A DNA stretch of 64,000 bases from Clostridium sp. Its GTDB lineage: Bacteria; Bacillota; Clostridia; Clostridiales; Clostridiaceae. Below are positions 45,738 to 53,897 of the stretch, one piece after another. Numbering within the stretch: position 1 is the first letter of the stretch; every line of letters begins with the position of its first letter. The translations under genes were made by a program, and so were the position numbers. Below the pieces are notes generated by a model, which ran no database searches, was not told the DNA's origin, and saw only the letters and a list, made by a program, of their open reading frames with translations. The stretch lies in contig NZ_JAUNLM010000003.1 of the NCBI RefSeq assembly GCF_030532265.1, forward strand, positions 28,517-92,516. The letters are read 5' to 3'.

Positions 45738-46952
45738 TTAACAATCTAGACCAGCTAAATACCCTGTTGAATATGCTATTTGTAAATTATAACCTCCAGT
45801 TTCAGCATCTATATCAATAACTTCTCCAGCAAAAAATAAATTTTTTATTATTTTTGATTCTAATGTAGATGAATTTATCTCCTTTACACTAACTCCTCCA
45901 CTAGTTACCATAGCAGCTTTTATAGTTAATGTTTCTATTACCGTAAGATTCATTTCTTTTAAACTATTTATTAATTTATTTTCATCTTCTTTTTTAAGCT
46001 CTGAAGCTTTAATATCTGTTAAACTTAAATTTTCTAATATTTCTTTAATAAATTTTTGAGGTAATAAACCCTTTAAATTATTAAATATTGTTTTATTATT
46101 ATTTTCTCTAATTATTTTAGATAATTCTTCTTTTGTTTTGCCCTTAAGAAAATCTAATGTTATTAAAACTTCTTCATTTTCTAATATTTTATTTATGTAA
46201 GATGATAACTTTAAAACACCAGGACCTGATATACCAAAATGAGTAAATATCATATCTCCTTCTATTTCTATTTTTTTCTTTTTTATCTTAGTTTTTAAAA
46301 CTACATCTTTTAAAGAAATTCCTTGTAGATTTTTTATAAATCCCTCTTTTATTACCAATGGTATTAATGCCGGATAAAATGGTTTTATATCATGTCCATA
46401 CTTCTTTAAAATATCAAACATACTTCCATCAGAACCCGTTACTGGATAACTTTTTCCACCTGTAGTAACTATAACTTTATCCCCATAAATCTTTCTATTG
46501 TCTTCAAGTATAACTCCTTTAACTTCACTATCTTCAATTATAAGATCTATAACCTTAGAATTATATATTAAATTAACACTATTCTTTTTCAAATCTTCTT
46601 TAAATACATTTATAACATCTTCTGCTTTATCATTTTTTGTATAAACTTTATTATCATTATCATATTCAATTTTATATTCTAAATTATGTTTTTTAAAATA
46701 TTCTAAAATATCTAAATTAGAAAAAGTGTAAAAAGCACTATATAAAAACTTTTTATTTGTAACAATTTTATCAAAAAATTCTTCTATATCTCTATTATTT
46801 GTTATATTGCATCTACCACCACCTGTAAGTTTTAACTTTTTACCTATTTCATTATTTCTTTCAAGTAAAGTTACTTTATTTCCTGACTTTGCTGAACTTA
46901 AAGCTGCCATTATACCCGATGGTCCAGCACCAACAACTATTACATTTTTCAT
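45738..46952 (-). CDS. YhiN/HI0933-family FAD-dependent oxidoreductase
   Basis: About 404 residues from ATG 46950-46952, chosen because TTGGAG lies nine bases upstream; an ATG nine codons earlier lacks a site. FAD-binding VVGAGPSGIMAALSSA opens the protein, then LERNNEIGKKLKLTGGGRCNITN, VTTGGKSYPVTGSDG, and the C-terminal FFAGEVIDIDAETGGYNLQIAYSTGYLAG. It belongs to the BaiN/YhiN group of flavoproteins. Some members reduce bile-acid intermediates, but most have no known function. It is followed by the pseudouridine synthase gene 18 bases downstream. Confidence 0.88.
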   Translation of the reverse strand: MKNVIVVGAGPSGIMAALSSAKSGNKVTLLERNNEIGKKLKLTGGGRCNITNNRDIEEFFDKIVTNKKFLYSAFYTFSNLDILEYFKKHNLEYKIEYDNDNKVYTKNDKAEDVINVFKEDLKKNSVNLIYNSKVIDLIIEDSEVKGVILEDNRKIYGDKVIVTTGGKSYPVTGSDGSMFDILKKYGHDIKPFYPALIPLVIKEGFIKNLQGISLKDVVLKTKIKKKKIEIEGDMIFTHFGISGPGVLKLSSYINKILENEEVLITLDFLKGKTKEELSKIIRENNNKTIFNNLKGLLPQKFIKEILENLSLTDIKASELKKEDENKLINSLKEMNLTVIETLTIKAAMVTSGGVSVKEINSSTLESKIIKNLFFAGEVIDIDAETGGYNLQIAYSTGYLAGLDC

Positions 46953-47112
46953 AAAATTAATCTCCAATCTATAAATCAAATTCCATTTATTTTTAGTAAA
47001 ATATATAATATTATACTATATAATTATTATCTAAATAAACAATAAAGAGTATTTTACTATGATATAAAATTTTAATATTTTAAATTATCATATTTTCAAA
47101 GTTTTTAATAAT

Positions 47113-47145
47113 AAAAAAGATACAGTAAATTACTGTATCTTTTTT
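47113..47145 (-). terminator. Terminator of the glyoxalase-like gene
   Basis: Palindrome AAAAAAGATACAGTAA / TTACTGTATCTTTTTT (47113-47128 and 47130-47145), T run on the minus strand. It ends just before the stop codon at 47150. Confidence 0.85.
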
Positions 47146-47149
47146 ATTA

Positions 47150-47530
47150 TTAGCATCTTATTACTTCAATCATATATCCATCTGGATCTTTTACAAAAAA
47201 ATACTTAGGTGCTTCTCCTGGTAATCCCTTTAAATCTGTAACTTCATATCCTAATTTTATATGTTTGTCTCTCATACCTTCTAAATCTTTAGTACCAATT
47301 GCTATGTGACTAAATCCATTTCCAAGTTCATAAGGCTTTTCAGGATTATAATTGTAAGTTAACTCTATTTCATATCCATCTTTTTCATTTGATAAATATA
47401 CTAAAGTAAACTTATGCTCCTTAAAATCTTTTCTTCTAGTTTCTATAAGCCCTAAAGCTTCCTTGTAAAACTTTAAAGACTTTTCTAAATCCATTACTCT
47501 TATACATGTGTGTAACATTTTAACTCCCAT
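47150..47530 (-). CDS. gloA: Lactoylglutathione lyase-like VOC protein
   Basis: 126 residues, vicinal oxygen chelate fold made of two beta-alpha-beta repeats. Metal-site positions are visible: His in KMLHTCIRV, Glu in YEIELTY, His in FSHIAIG and Glu in GYMIEVI. This is the full ligand set of glyoxalase I, which detoxifies methylglyoxal. Since clostridia generally lack glutathione, another thiol or substrate is likely. GAGGAG precedes the ATG. Single gene. Confidence 0.85.
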   Translation of the reverse strand: MGVKMLHTCIRVMDLEKSLKFYKEALGLIETRRKDFKEHKFTLVYLSNEKDGYEIELTYNYNPEKPYELGNGFSHIAIGTKDLEGMRDKHIKLGYEVTDLKGLPGEAPKYFFVKDPDGYMIEVIRC

Positions 47531-47592
47531 ATTACTCTCCTCTTTTTTTTTAATTATTTATACCAAAATTTATACAATACTATTATTACACA

Positions 47593-48207
47593 TTACATTA
47601 AAATTTTAAATCCTATAATAATTAATATTATTCCGCCTAATAATTCAGCATATTTACTAAATATACCTCCAAGTTTTTTGCCAAGTATAACACCAAATAA
47701 GCATATTATAAATGTAACCAAAGCTATTATTGATATAGCAACTAATATATTAACTTTTAAAAACGCAAAACTAACTCCAACTGCTAATGCATCAATACTC
47801 GTAGCAATTGCAAGTAATATTATACTTTTAGTTGATAGCTCATCATTACTTACATTTTTTATTTGCTCTTTATAATTAGTATTTATTTCATAAGCTAATT
47901 CTTCTTCAACATTTTTTAATTCTCTATCTCTTAGGCCTTTTATAAACTCATAAATCATTTTTCCTCCTATAAATAATAGAAGTATAAAAGCTATAAGTGT
48001 ACCAAATCTCCCCATATATTCAGTGAAATATCTTCCACCAATCCATCCTAAAAAGGGCATAATACCTTGAAAAATTCCAAAATATAATCCTATTTGTATA
48101 GCTTTTTTCTTTAAATTTTTCCTTATTGTCATTCCTTTTGCTAAAGATACAGCAAATGCATCCATAGCCAATCCTATACCTGTAAAAATAATAGAAAAAA
48201 TACTCAT
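47593..48207 (-). CDS. mntP: Manganese efflux pump MntP
   Basis: 204 residues, six membrane helices. The two conserved Asp-containing motifs, AMDAFAVSLAKG near the start and TSIDALAVGVSFA near residue 140, mark the MntP family, which exports Mn2+. The central cytoplasmic loop is Glu-rich. GAGGAG precedes the ATG. A stable hairpin lies in its leader (48236-48279), which could be an attenuator. Confidence 0.94.
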   Translation of the reverse strand: MSIFSIIFTGIGLAMDAFAVSLAKGMTIRKNLKKKAIQIGLYFGIFQGIMPFLGWIGGRYFTEYMGRFGTLIAFILLLFIGGKMIYEFIKGLRDRELKNVEEELAYEINTNYKEQIKNVSNDELSTKSIILLAIATSIDALAVGVSFAFLKVNILVAISIIALVTFIICLFGVILGKKLGGIFSKYAELLGGIILIIIGFKILM

Positions 48208-48235
48208 TACAAAACTCTCCTCTTATATAAATTAC

Positions 48236-48279
48236 AAAAAAATGAGACTTATGAACAGCAAAAGCTATACGCAAGTCTC
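48236..48279 (-). terminator. Hairpin with T run upstream of mntP
   Basis: Outer stem GAGACTT (48273-48279 region) / AAGTCTC (48244-48250) with an inner ATAGC/GCTGT helix, followed by seven T on the minus strand. It is 29 bases before mntP and 121 after the Cof-type gene. It either terminates the Cof-type gene or attenuates mntP. I do not see the conserved yybP-ykoY aptamer here. Confidence 0.65.
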
Positions 48280-48399
48280 GTTATTTAATATTAAGTAATA
48301 GAAAACCTATTTACCTAATAACTCATCCTAATTTGTTTAAATATTTTCTTAACACACAAATTAAACACTTAAATATGATATCAAATACACTTAATAAAA

Positions 48400-49236
48400 T
48401 CAATATTTTTTATCTAGTATAAACTTTTCTATGACTTTTGAAACTCCGTTATTCTCATTTGTATCAGTTACATAATCTGCATATTTCTTCACGCTATCTT
48501 CCGCATTACCCATAACAACTGCAAATCCCGCCTCCTTAAGCATTGATAAATCATTTTCACTATCACCTATACACATAATCTCTTCTTTTTTTATATTAAG
48601 TCTTTTTGCAATAAGCTTTACAGCTTCACCTTTTGAAGTTCCCTTTGCCATTACTTCTATAGCTCCATTCCATGAATGTACAATATCAATATCTTCTTTT
48701 AAACTTTCCACATCCCCTTTAATTTCATCTATTTTACTACTATTCTTAGTCTCTATAATTATTGCTTTTAATATATCATTTTTATAAAGATTAAAAGCTT
48801 CTTTAAAATCAGAAAACTCATAAAACTTAATCTTGTCTTCATTCTTTACCAACTCATTCATAATTCTATGACTATCATTTTCTGGTATTTTAGTATCACT
48901 TATTATTCCATAAGGAGTGTCGAAATAAGCTAACAAATTATGTTTTTTTATTATATTATAAATACTATTTAAAACTTCTTCATTTAATACCGATTTAAAT
49001 AATATTTCATCATTATCTTTTTCTCTAACATAAGCTCCATTAGAACATATAAGTGGAGCTTTAATTCCTGTTACATTTGCATATATTTTAGCTGATGCAA
49101 ATATTCTACCTGTTGATATAGCAATATTTACTCCTAATTCAGTAGCCCTTTTTAAAGCTTTTTTATTTTCTTCACTAACAAAATGATTTTTATTTAATAA
49201 TGTTCCATCCATATCTATACAAACTAATTTATACAT
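48400..49236 (-). CDS. Cof-type HAD-IIB family phosphatase
   Basis: 278 residues. HAD motif I VCIDMDGTLLNKNH, motif II AISTGR, a Lys in TSKGEAVKLIAKR, and motif IV CIGDSENDLSMLKEAG. The large cap between motifs II and III is the C2B type. Members dephosphorylate sugar phosphates, flavin or pyridoxal phosphate; the substrate is unknown. AAAGGAG lies 11 bases before the ATG. Confidence 0.92.
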   Translation of the reverse strand: MYKLVCIDMDGTLLNKNHFVSEENKKALKRATELGVNIAISTGRIFASAKIYANVTGIKAPLICSNGAYVREKDNDEILFKSVLNEEVLNSIYNIIKKHNLLAYFDTPYGIISDTKIPENDSHRIMNELVKNEDKIKFYEFSDFKEAFNLYKNDILKAIIIETKNSSKIDEIKGDVESLKEDIDIVHSWNGAIEVMAKGTSKGEAVKLIAKRLNIKKEEIMCIGDSENDLSMLKEAGFAVVMGNAEDSVKKYADYVTDTNENNGVSKVIEKFILDKKY

Positions 49237-49340
49237 TCTTAAAAATACTCCTTTTTAACTTAAATTATCTTCAAATTATATCACCTTTATAAAAATTAAA
49301 ATAGAATTAATTTTTATTTTAAAATTTAATTTTATAAATT

Positions 49341-49374
49341 AAAAAGGCTTTTCCAATTAAGGAAAAGCCTTTTT
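49341..49374 (-). terminator. Terminator of the hydroxyacid/glycyl radical operon
   Basis: Stem AAAAAGGCTTTTCC (49341-49354) / GGAAAAGCCTTTTT (49361-49374), 6-nt loop, T-rich tail on the minus strand. It lies 69 bases after the dehydrogenase stop. Confidence 0.85.
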
Positions 49375-49442
49375 TCTTAAAATCTTATACCATTTAAAAA
49401 ATATCCCAAATTAATAATTAACATCTTTATTTTTAAATTTTA

Positions 49443-50843
49443 TTATTCACATACCTTACCTGGATTTAAAATATTTTTAGGGTCAAAAGTTAATTTAATA
49501 CCCTTCATAATGCCAACTAATTCATCACTTAATGATTCATTTAAATATTCTTTCTTAGCAAATCCGATTCCGTGTTCTCCAGATACTTGTCCTTTTAATT
49601 CTTTTGATTTATCATACATACATTGCATAACTTTTTGAAGTTTTTCACCCCAAGTATTTTCATTTAACTTATCTCTTAATATATAAATATGAAGGTTTCC
49701 ATCACCAGCATGTCCAAAACTCTTAATTCTAATATCATATTCTTTTTCTAACTTATTAGTATACTTAACAAATTCAGCAACTTTATTTCTTGGTACAACT
49801 ACATCAACTTCATCCATTTCAGTAGTTGAAGCTTTTATAGCTTCTAAGAAAGCTCCTCTTGCAGACCAAATTGATTCTTGTCTTTCTTCAGTATCTGATA
49901 TAAATGCATCTATAGCACCTTCTTTAAGACATATATCCGCAACCTTTTCATAATCTTTTTCTATTTCTTCTCTTGAATTTCCATCAAAAGTTAAAAGTAA
50001 ATATGCATCTGAAGTATGATCTGGGAATTTCTTTCCTAAATATTCTTCTGCTGCAACTATTGCTTCTTTTTGCATAAATTCTACAGCTGTTGGAATTGAT
50101 TTTGATTTAATTATCTTAGGAACTGTTTCTATTGCAGTTTCTAAGTTTTCAAAAGGAACAAGTAAACTAATTGCTTTTTTAGGTAATGGTAATAATTTAA
50201 GTGTAGCTTTTGTAATTATTGCTAAAGTACCTTCAGCACCTACAATTAAATCTTTAATACTATATCCTGAACTATTTTTAACAACTTTACCACCTAAATT
50301 CATTACATGTCCATTAGGTAATACAACCTCTAAACCTCTTACGTAATCTCTAGTTACTCCATATTTAACAGCTCTCATACCACCTGCATTTGTACTAATA
50401 TTTCCTCCGATAGTTGCTGTTTTTTCTCCTGGATCTGGTGGATAGAATAAATCATGTTCCTCTACAAACTTTGCAATTTCCATTAATAACACACCAGGCT
50501 CTACAGTTAATGTTAAATTTTCTTCATCAAGTTCTAATATTTTATTCATACCACTTAAATCTAAAACTATTCCTTTATGAATAGCAACTGCTGCTCCAAC
50601 AAGTCCTGTTCCTGATCCTCTTGCAGTTACTGGAATGTTATGTTCATAAGCATATTTCATTATTTCTGATACTTCTTCTGTAGTTAAAGCTTTAACTACT
50701 ATATCAGGAAATTCTTTTATAGAGCCTAATTCATCGTGACTATAATCTTCACTTATATTTTCCCCATAAAATACTCTATCACTGTCATTAATTATATTTT
50801 CAATATCTTTTATAGTATTTTCTGTAACTTTTCCGTAACTCAT
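49443..50843 (-). CDS. FAD-binding 2-hydroxyacid dehydrogenase (GlcD/LctD-like)
   Basis: 466 residues, PCMH/vanillyl-alcohol-oxidase fold. The FAD-binding loop is [15 protein letters not shown], then [17 protein letters not shown]. The C-terminal FAD-oxidase domain has [14 protein letters not shown] with a candidate metal/catalytic His, and SGEHGIG. It closely matches the dehydrogenase of electron-confurcating lactate dehydrogenase (LctD with LctB/LctC in Acetobacterium woodii), which oxidises lactate to pyruvate. Glycolate or another 2-hydroxyacid is possible. It starts two bases after etfA ends. AGGGGG is upstream of the ATG. Confidence 0.9.
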   Translation of the reverse strand: MSYGKVTENTIKDIENIINDSDRVFYGENISEDYSHDELGSIKEFPDIVVKALTTEEVSEIMKYAYEHNIPVTARGSGTGLVGAAVAIHKGIVLDLSGMNKILELDEENLTLTVEPGVLLMEIAKFVEEHDLFYPPDPGEKTATIGGNISTNAGGMRAVKYGVTRDYVRGLEVVLPNGHVMNLGGKVVKNSSGYSIKDLIVGAEGTLAIITKATLKLLPLPKKAISLLVPFENLETAIETVPKIIKSKSIPTAVEFMQKEAIVAAEEYLGKKFPDHTSDAYLLLTFDGNSREEIEKDYEKVADICLKEGAIDAFISDTEERQESIWSARGAFLEAIKASTTEMDEVDVVVPRNKVAEFVKYTNKLEKEYDIRIKSFGHAGDGNLHIYILRDKLNENTWGEKLQKVMQCMYDKSKELKGQVSGEHGIGFAKKEYLNESLSDELVGIMKGIKLTFDPKNILNPGKVCE

Positions 50844-50845
50844 GA

Positions 50846-52036
50846 TTATTCCCCCTTGCTTTCCTTTATTTCTTCTATTAATTTTGGAACTATTTCATAT
50901 ATATCTCCAACTATTCCATAGTGAGCTACTTTAAATATTGGTGCCTTTTCATCTTTGTTTATTGCAAATATATAATCTGAATTATTCATACCTGCTGTAA
51001 ATTGTACAGCTCCAGATACACCACAAGTTATTATAAGCTTTGGTCTTACAGTTCTACCACTTAATCCAACTTGCTTTTTAGCATCTTCCCATCCAGCTTC
51101 TATTAATGGTCTTGTTACTGCAACTTCTCCACCTAATAAATCTGCAAGTTCTTGTATCATTTCCATATCCTTTTCTGATTTTACAGCTCTACCTGCAACT
51201 ACTAATACATCAGCTTCTGATATACTATGTTCTTTTTCCTTTTCAACAACTTCTTTTACTTCTATATTTGAATTTAATTTTGAAGAATCTATATCACATA
51301 TTGTTAATTTACCACTAACATTTTCACTTCTTTCAGGTGCTGACATTACTTTATATCTAACTGTTGCAAGTTGTGGTCTTGAATTTGGAGTTACTATTTG
51401 GGCCATTATATTACCACCAAATGCTGGTCTTATTTGAACTAAATCTGTATTTTCTTTTATATCTAATATTGTACAGTCTGCTGTTAACCCAGTTCTACAT
51501 CTTGCAGCAACTCTTGGAGCTAATGATCTACCAACTGTTGTTGCACCAACAAGAAGCACAGCTGGTTTAACCTTCTTTATAAAGTCATCAACTACTGCTG
51601 CATATGGTTCTATTCTGAAGTTTTTAAGTTCTTTTTTATCATATACCATTACTTCATCTACACCATAGTGTAATAATTCTTCTGCTTTTTCTTTTATATT
51701 ACTTCCTATAAATAAACAATAAACTTTTTGATTTACCTTATCTGCAAGTTCTTTTGCCTTACCAATTAATTCAAATGTAACTGGATGTATATCTCCATCT
51801 ACATGGTCTACATATACAGCTACTCCATTCCATTTGCTTTTATCTATTTTAACTACTTCTTCCTCTACGTATTCTACTGCTCCTTTAGGACCTTTTCTTA
51901 CACACATTTTACACATTTTACAATTTGCATTTATTTCAAGTTTTCCGTCCTTTTCTTCTAAAGCACCAAATGGACAAATTTTTATAATTTCTTCTATGTT
52001 GCCTACTTTATCTTGATTTATTACTAACTTTGCCAT
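50846..52036 (-). CDS. etfA: Electron transfer flavoprotein alpha subunit with N-terminal iron-sulphur domain
   Basis: 396 residues, longer than ordinary EtfA (about 320-340) because of a ferredoxin-like extension. Cys21 in ICPFGAL plus Cys39, Cys42 and Cys45 in CKMCKMC give exactly four ligands, enough for one [4Fe-4S] cluster; the position where a second cluster would take its Cys is Gly (RKGPKGA). The C-terminal domain has the FAD-binding [23 protein letters not shown]. It pairs with EtfB and feeds or draws electrons from the dehydrogenase. Bifurcation or confurcation with ferredoxin and NAD is inferred from LctBCD. Confidence 0.93.
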   Translation of the reverse strand: MAKLVINQDKVGNIEEIIKICPFGALEEKDGKLEINANCKMCKMCVRKGPKGAVEYVEEEVVKIDKSKWNGVAVYVDHVDGDIHPVTFELIGKAKELADKVNQKVYCLFIGSNIKEKAEELLHYGVDEVMVYDKKELKNFRIEPYAAVVDDFIKKVKPAVLLVGATTVGRSLAPRVAARCRTGLTADCTILDIKENTDLVQIRPAFGGNIMAQIVTPNSRPQLATVRYKVMSAPERSENVSGKLTICDIDSSKLNSNIEVKEVVEKEKEHSISEADVLVVAGRAVKSEKDMEMIQELADLLGGEVAVTRPLIEAGWEDAKKQVGLSGRTVRPKLIITCGVSGAVQFTAGMNNSDYIFAINKDEKAPIFKVAHYGIVGDIYEIVPKLIEEIKESKGE

Positions 52037-52049
52037 AATTTACTCCCCC

Positions 52050-52838
52050 TTAAATAAACTTTAATTCCTTTAATTTTTTAGTCATTTTTTCACTTATCTC
52101 ATCTGAACTACCTGTCCACATTTCATGGTCATCATTTGATTCTGGTGGGAATATTCTTTCAACTTGAGTAGGAGATCCATTTAATCCATATTTTTTTTCA
52201 TTTTTATCTTCAAAATCCTTTAAAGATATAACTCTTATTTCTCTATCCTTAGACTCTAAACTTCTTTTATATGAAGGTAATCTTGGTTCAAATATATCTT
52301 TTTCTACTGTTATAAGACATGGGTATTTAACATCTACAATTTCTATTGTATTTGGCATGTCCATTTCCACTGTTATAAAATCATCACTTACTTTTAATAT
52401 TTTTCTTACATTTGCAACATGAGGAATTTGTAGATATTCTGCCATTTCAGGTCCAACCTGTGCTGTATCTCCATCAGTTGTTTGTTTACCACAAATTATC
52501 AAATCAAAATCTCCACATTGTCTTATTCCTTGTGATAGTGTATAAGATGTTGCAAGTACATCAGCTCCTGCAAATTTTCTATCTGAAACTAAAGTTCCTT
52601 CATCAGCTCCCATTGCAAAAGCTTCTTTTATTACTTCCATAGCTTGAGGTGGTCCCATGCTTATTACCTTTATAACTCCACCTTTTTCTTCTTTTATATT
52701 TAATGCAGTTTCTAAGGCATATAAATCATAAGGATTCATTTTTGTATCTATTCCATCCCTTTTTAATACTCCTGTTTTTTCATCAACTTCAACTTTTGAT
52801 GTTCCTGGTACTTGTTTAATACAAACTATAGTATTCAT
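52050..52838 (-). CDS. etfB: Electron transfer flavoprotein beta subunit
   Basis: 262 residues. [24 protein letters not shown] at the start, [31 protein letters not shown] and [22 protein letters not shown] are EtfB signatures. The SMGP and TDGDTAQVG segments bind nucleotide/flavin in the bifurcating type, where beta-FAD splits electrons. It forms the heterodimer with EtfA encoded 14 bases downstream. Confidence 0.95.
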   Translation of the reverse strand: MNTIVCIKQVPGTSKVEVDEKTGVLKRDGIDTKMNPYDLYALETALNIKEEKGGVIKVISMGPPQAMEVIKEAFAMGADEGTLVSDRKFAGADVLATSYTLSQGIRQCGDFDLIICGKQTTDGDTAQVGPEMAEYLQIPHVANVRKILKVSDDFITVEMDMPNTIEIVDVKYPCLITVEKDIFEPRLPSYKRSLESKDREIRVISLKDFEDKNEKKYGLNGSPTQVERIFPPESNDDHEMWTGSSDEISEKMTKKLKELKFI

Positions 52839-52907
52839 AAATTTTCACACCTTTCTATTTTAAAGTAATATACAAGCTACTAATAACGTTTACAGTAATA
52901 TCAGATT

Positions 52908-53837
52908 TTAAACAGCTCCTATATTACACTTTATACCTTCTTTTTCTACAATATTTTTTAGTTTTTCCATAGTTTCTTTATTAGGACTAACTATATTTTC
53001 TGACATTTTATAATCTATTCCTAAACATTCATATTTATTTACTCCTAATCTGTGATAAGGTAATATATGAATTTCAACTAAATTCTTTATAGATTTTGAA
53101 AACTTAGCTATTTCTCTAACACTTTCCTCATCACAATTAAAATTTGGAATTATAGGAACTCTTATTATTATATTTTTGCATAAATTATCTATTAACCTTA
53201 TATTATTAAGTATTTTTTTATTACTTTGTCCAACAAATTTTATATGTTTTTCATCATTTATGCTTTTAATATCTATTAATGCTAAATCCACAAAAGGAAA
53301 AACTTCATTTATAGCAGATTCATCCGCATAAGCAGTTGTTTCTATTGCTGTATTTATTAAAGATTGCTTACAGCATTTAAGTAATTCTCTTGCAAATTTA
53401 GGTTGCATTAAAGGCTCACCTCCTGATAAGGTAATTCCACCTCCTGATCTCCTAAATTGTACAAAATCTTTTTTTACTATATCTAATACTTCTTTTATAG
53501 TTTTATATTCACCAACTTCTACTAAAGAATTAGAATAACATACATCTAAACATTCCTTACAGTTGATACATTTTTCTTTATTTATTATATAATTATTTTT
53601 AAAATCTATAGCATCATGCTCGCATGCATTTTCACAGTTATGGCAACCTATACAGTTTTTACTATTAAACATCAATTCTTCAAATTTATGTTGAGACTCT
53701 GGATTACTACACCATAAACATCTCAATGGACATCCTTTAAAGAAAACAATTGTTCTAAGTCCTGGTCCATCATTTACTGAAAATCTCTGTATATTAAATA
53801 TTAAACCTTTTTCTTCATTGTTAAGTATATTGCTCAT
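52908..53837 (-). CDS. Glycyl radical enzyme activating enzyme (radical SAM)
   Basis: 309 residues. The radical SAM cluster motif is the CxxxCxxC at Cys36, Cys40 and Cys43 (GCPLRCLWCSNPE). An inserted ferredoxin domain carries two more CxxCxxCxxxC sets (62/65/68/72 and 90/93/96/100), typical of activases of dehydratase-type glycyl radical enzymes rather than the short PFL activase. GGGITLSGGEPLMQP is the SAM-binding GGE motif. It would place the radical on Gly779 of the enzyme encoded immediately upstream. Confidence 0.93.
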   Translation of the reverse strand: MSNILNNEEKGLIFNIQRFSVNDGPGLRTIVFFKGCPLRCLWCSNPESQHKFEELMFNSKNCIGCHNCENACEHDAIDFKNNYIINKEKCINCKECLDVCYSNSLVEVGEYKTIKEVLDIVKKDFVQFRRSGGGITLSGGEPLMQPKFARELLKCCKQSLINTAIETTAYADESAINEVFPFVDLALIDIKSINDEKHIKFVGQSNKKILNNIRLIDNLCKNIIIRVPIIPNFNCDEESVREIAKFSKSIKNLVEIHILPYHRLGVNKYECLGIDYKMSENIVSPNKETMEKLKNIVEKEGIKCNIGAV

Positions 53838-53897
53838 ATTATTTACCCTTCTTAAGTAAATTTTTATATTTAATTTATAAAATTAATATTATAAAAC

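Noticed and set aside
48020-48274. 84-residue frame overlapping mntP and its leader
   Set aside because: It is in another frame of mntP and covers the leader hairpin. Aromatic-rich translation and no ribosome site.
51106-52016. Leucine-rich open frames on the plus strand inside etfA (and similar ones in etfB, the permease and the GPH symporter)
   Set aside because: They are antisense shadows of well-conserved genes, have Leu/Tyr/Gln composition expected from reversed AT-rich codons, and lack ribosome sites.
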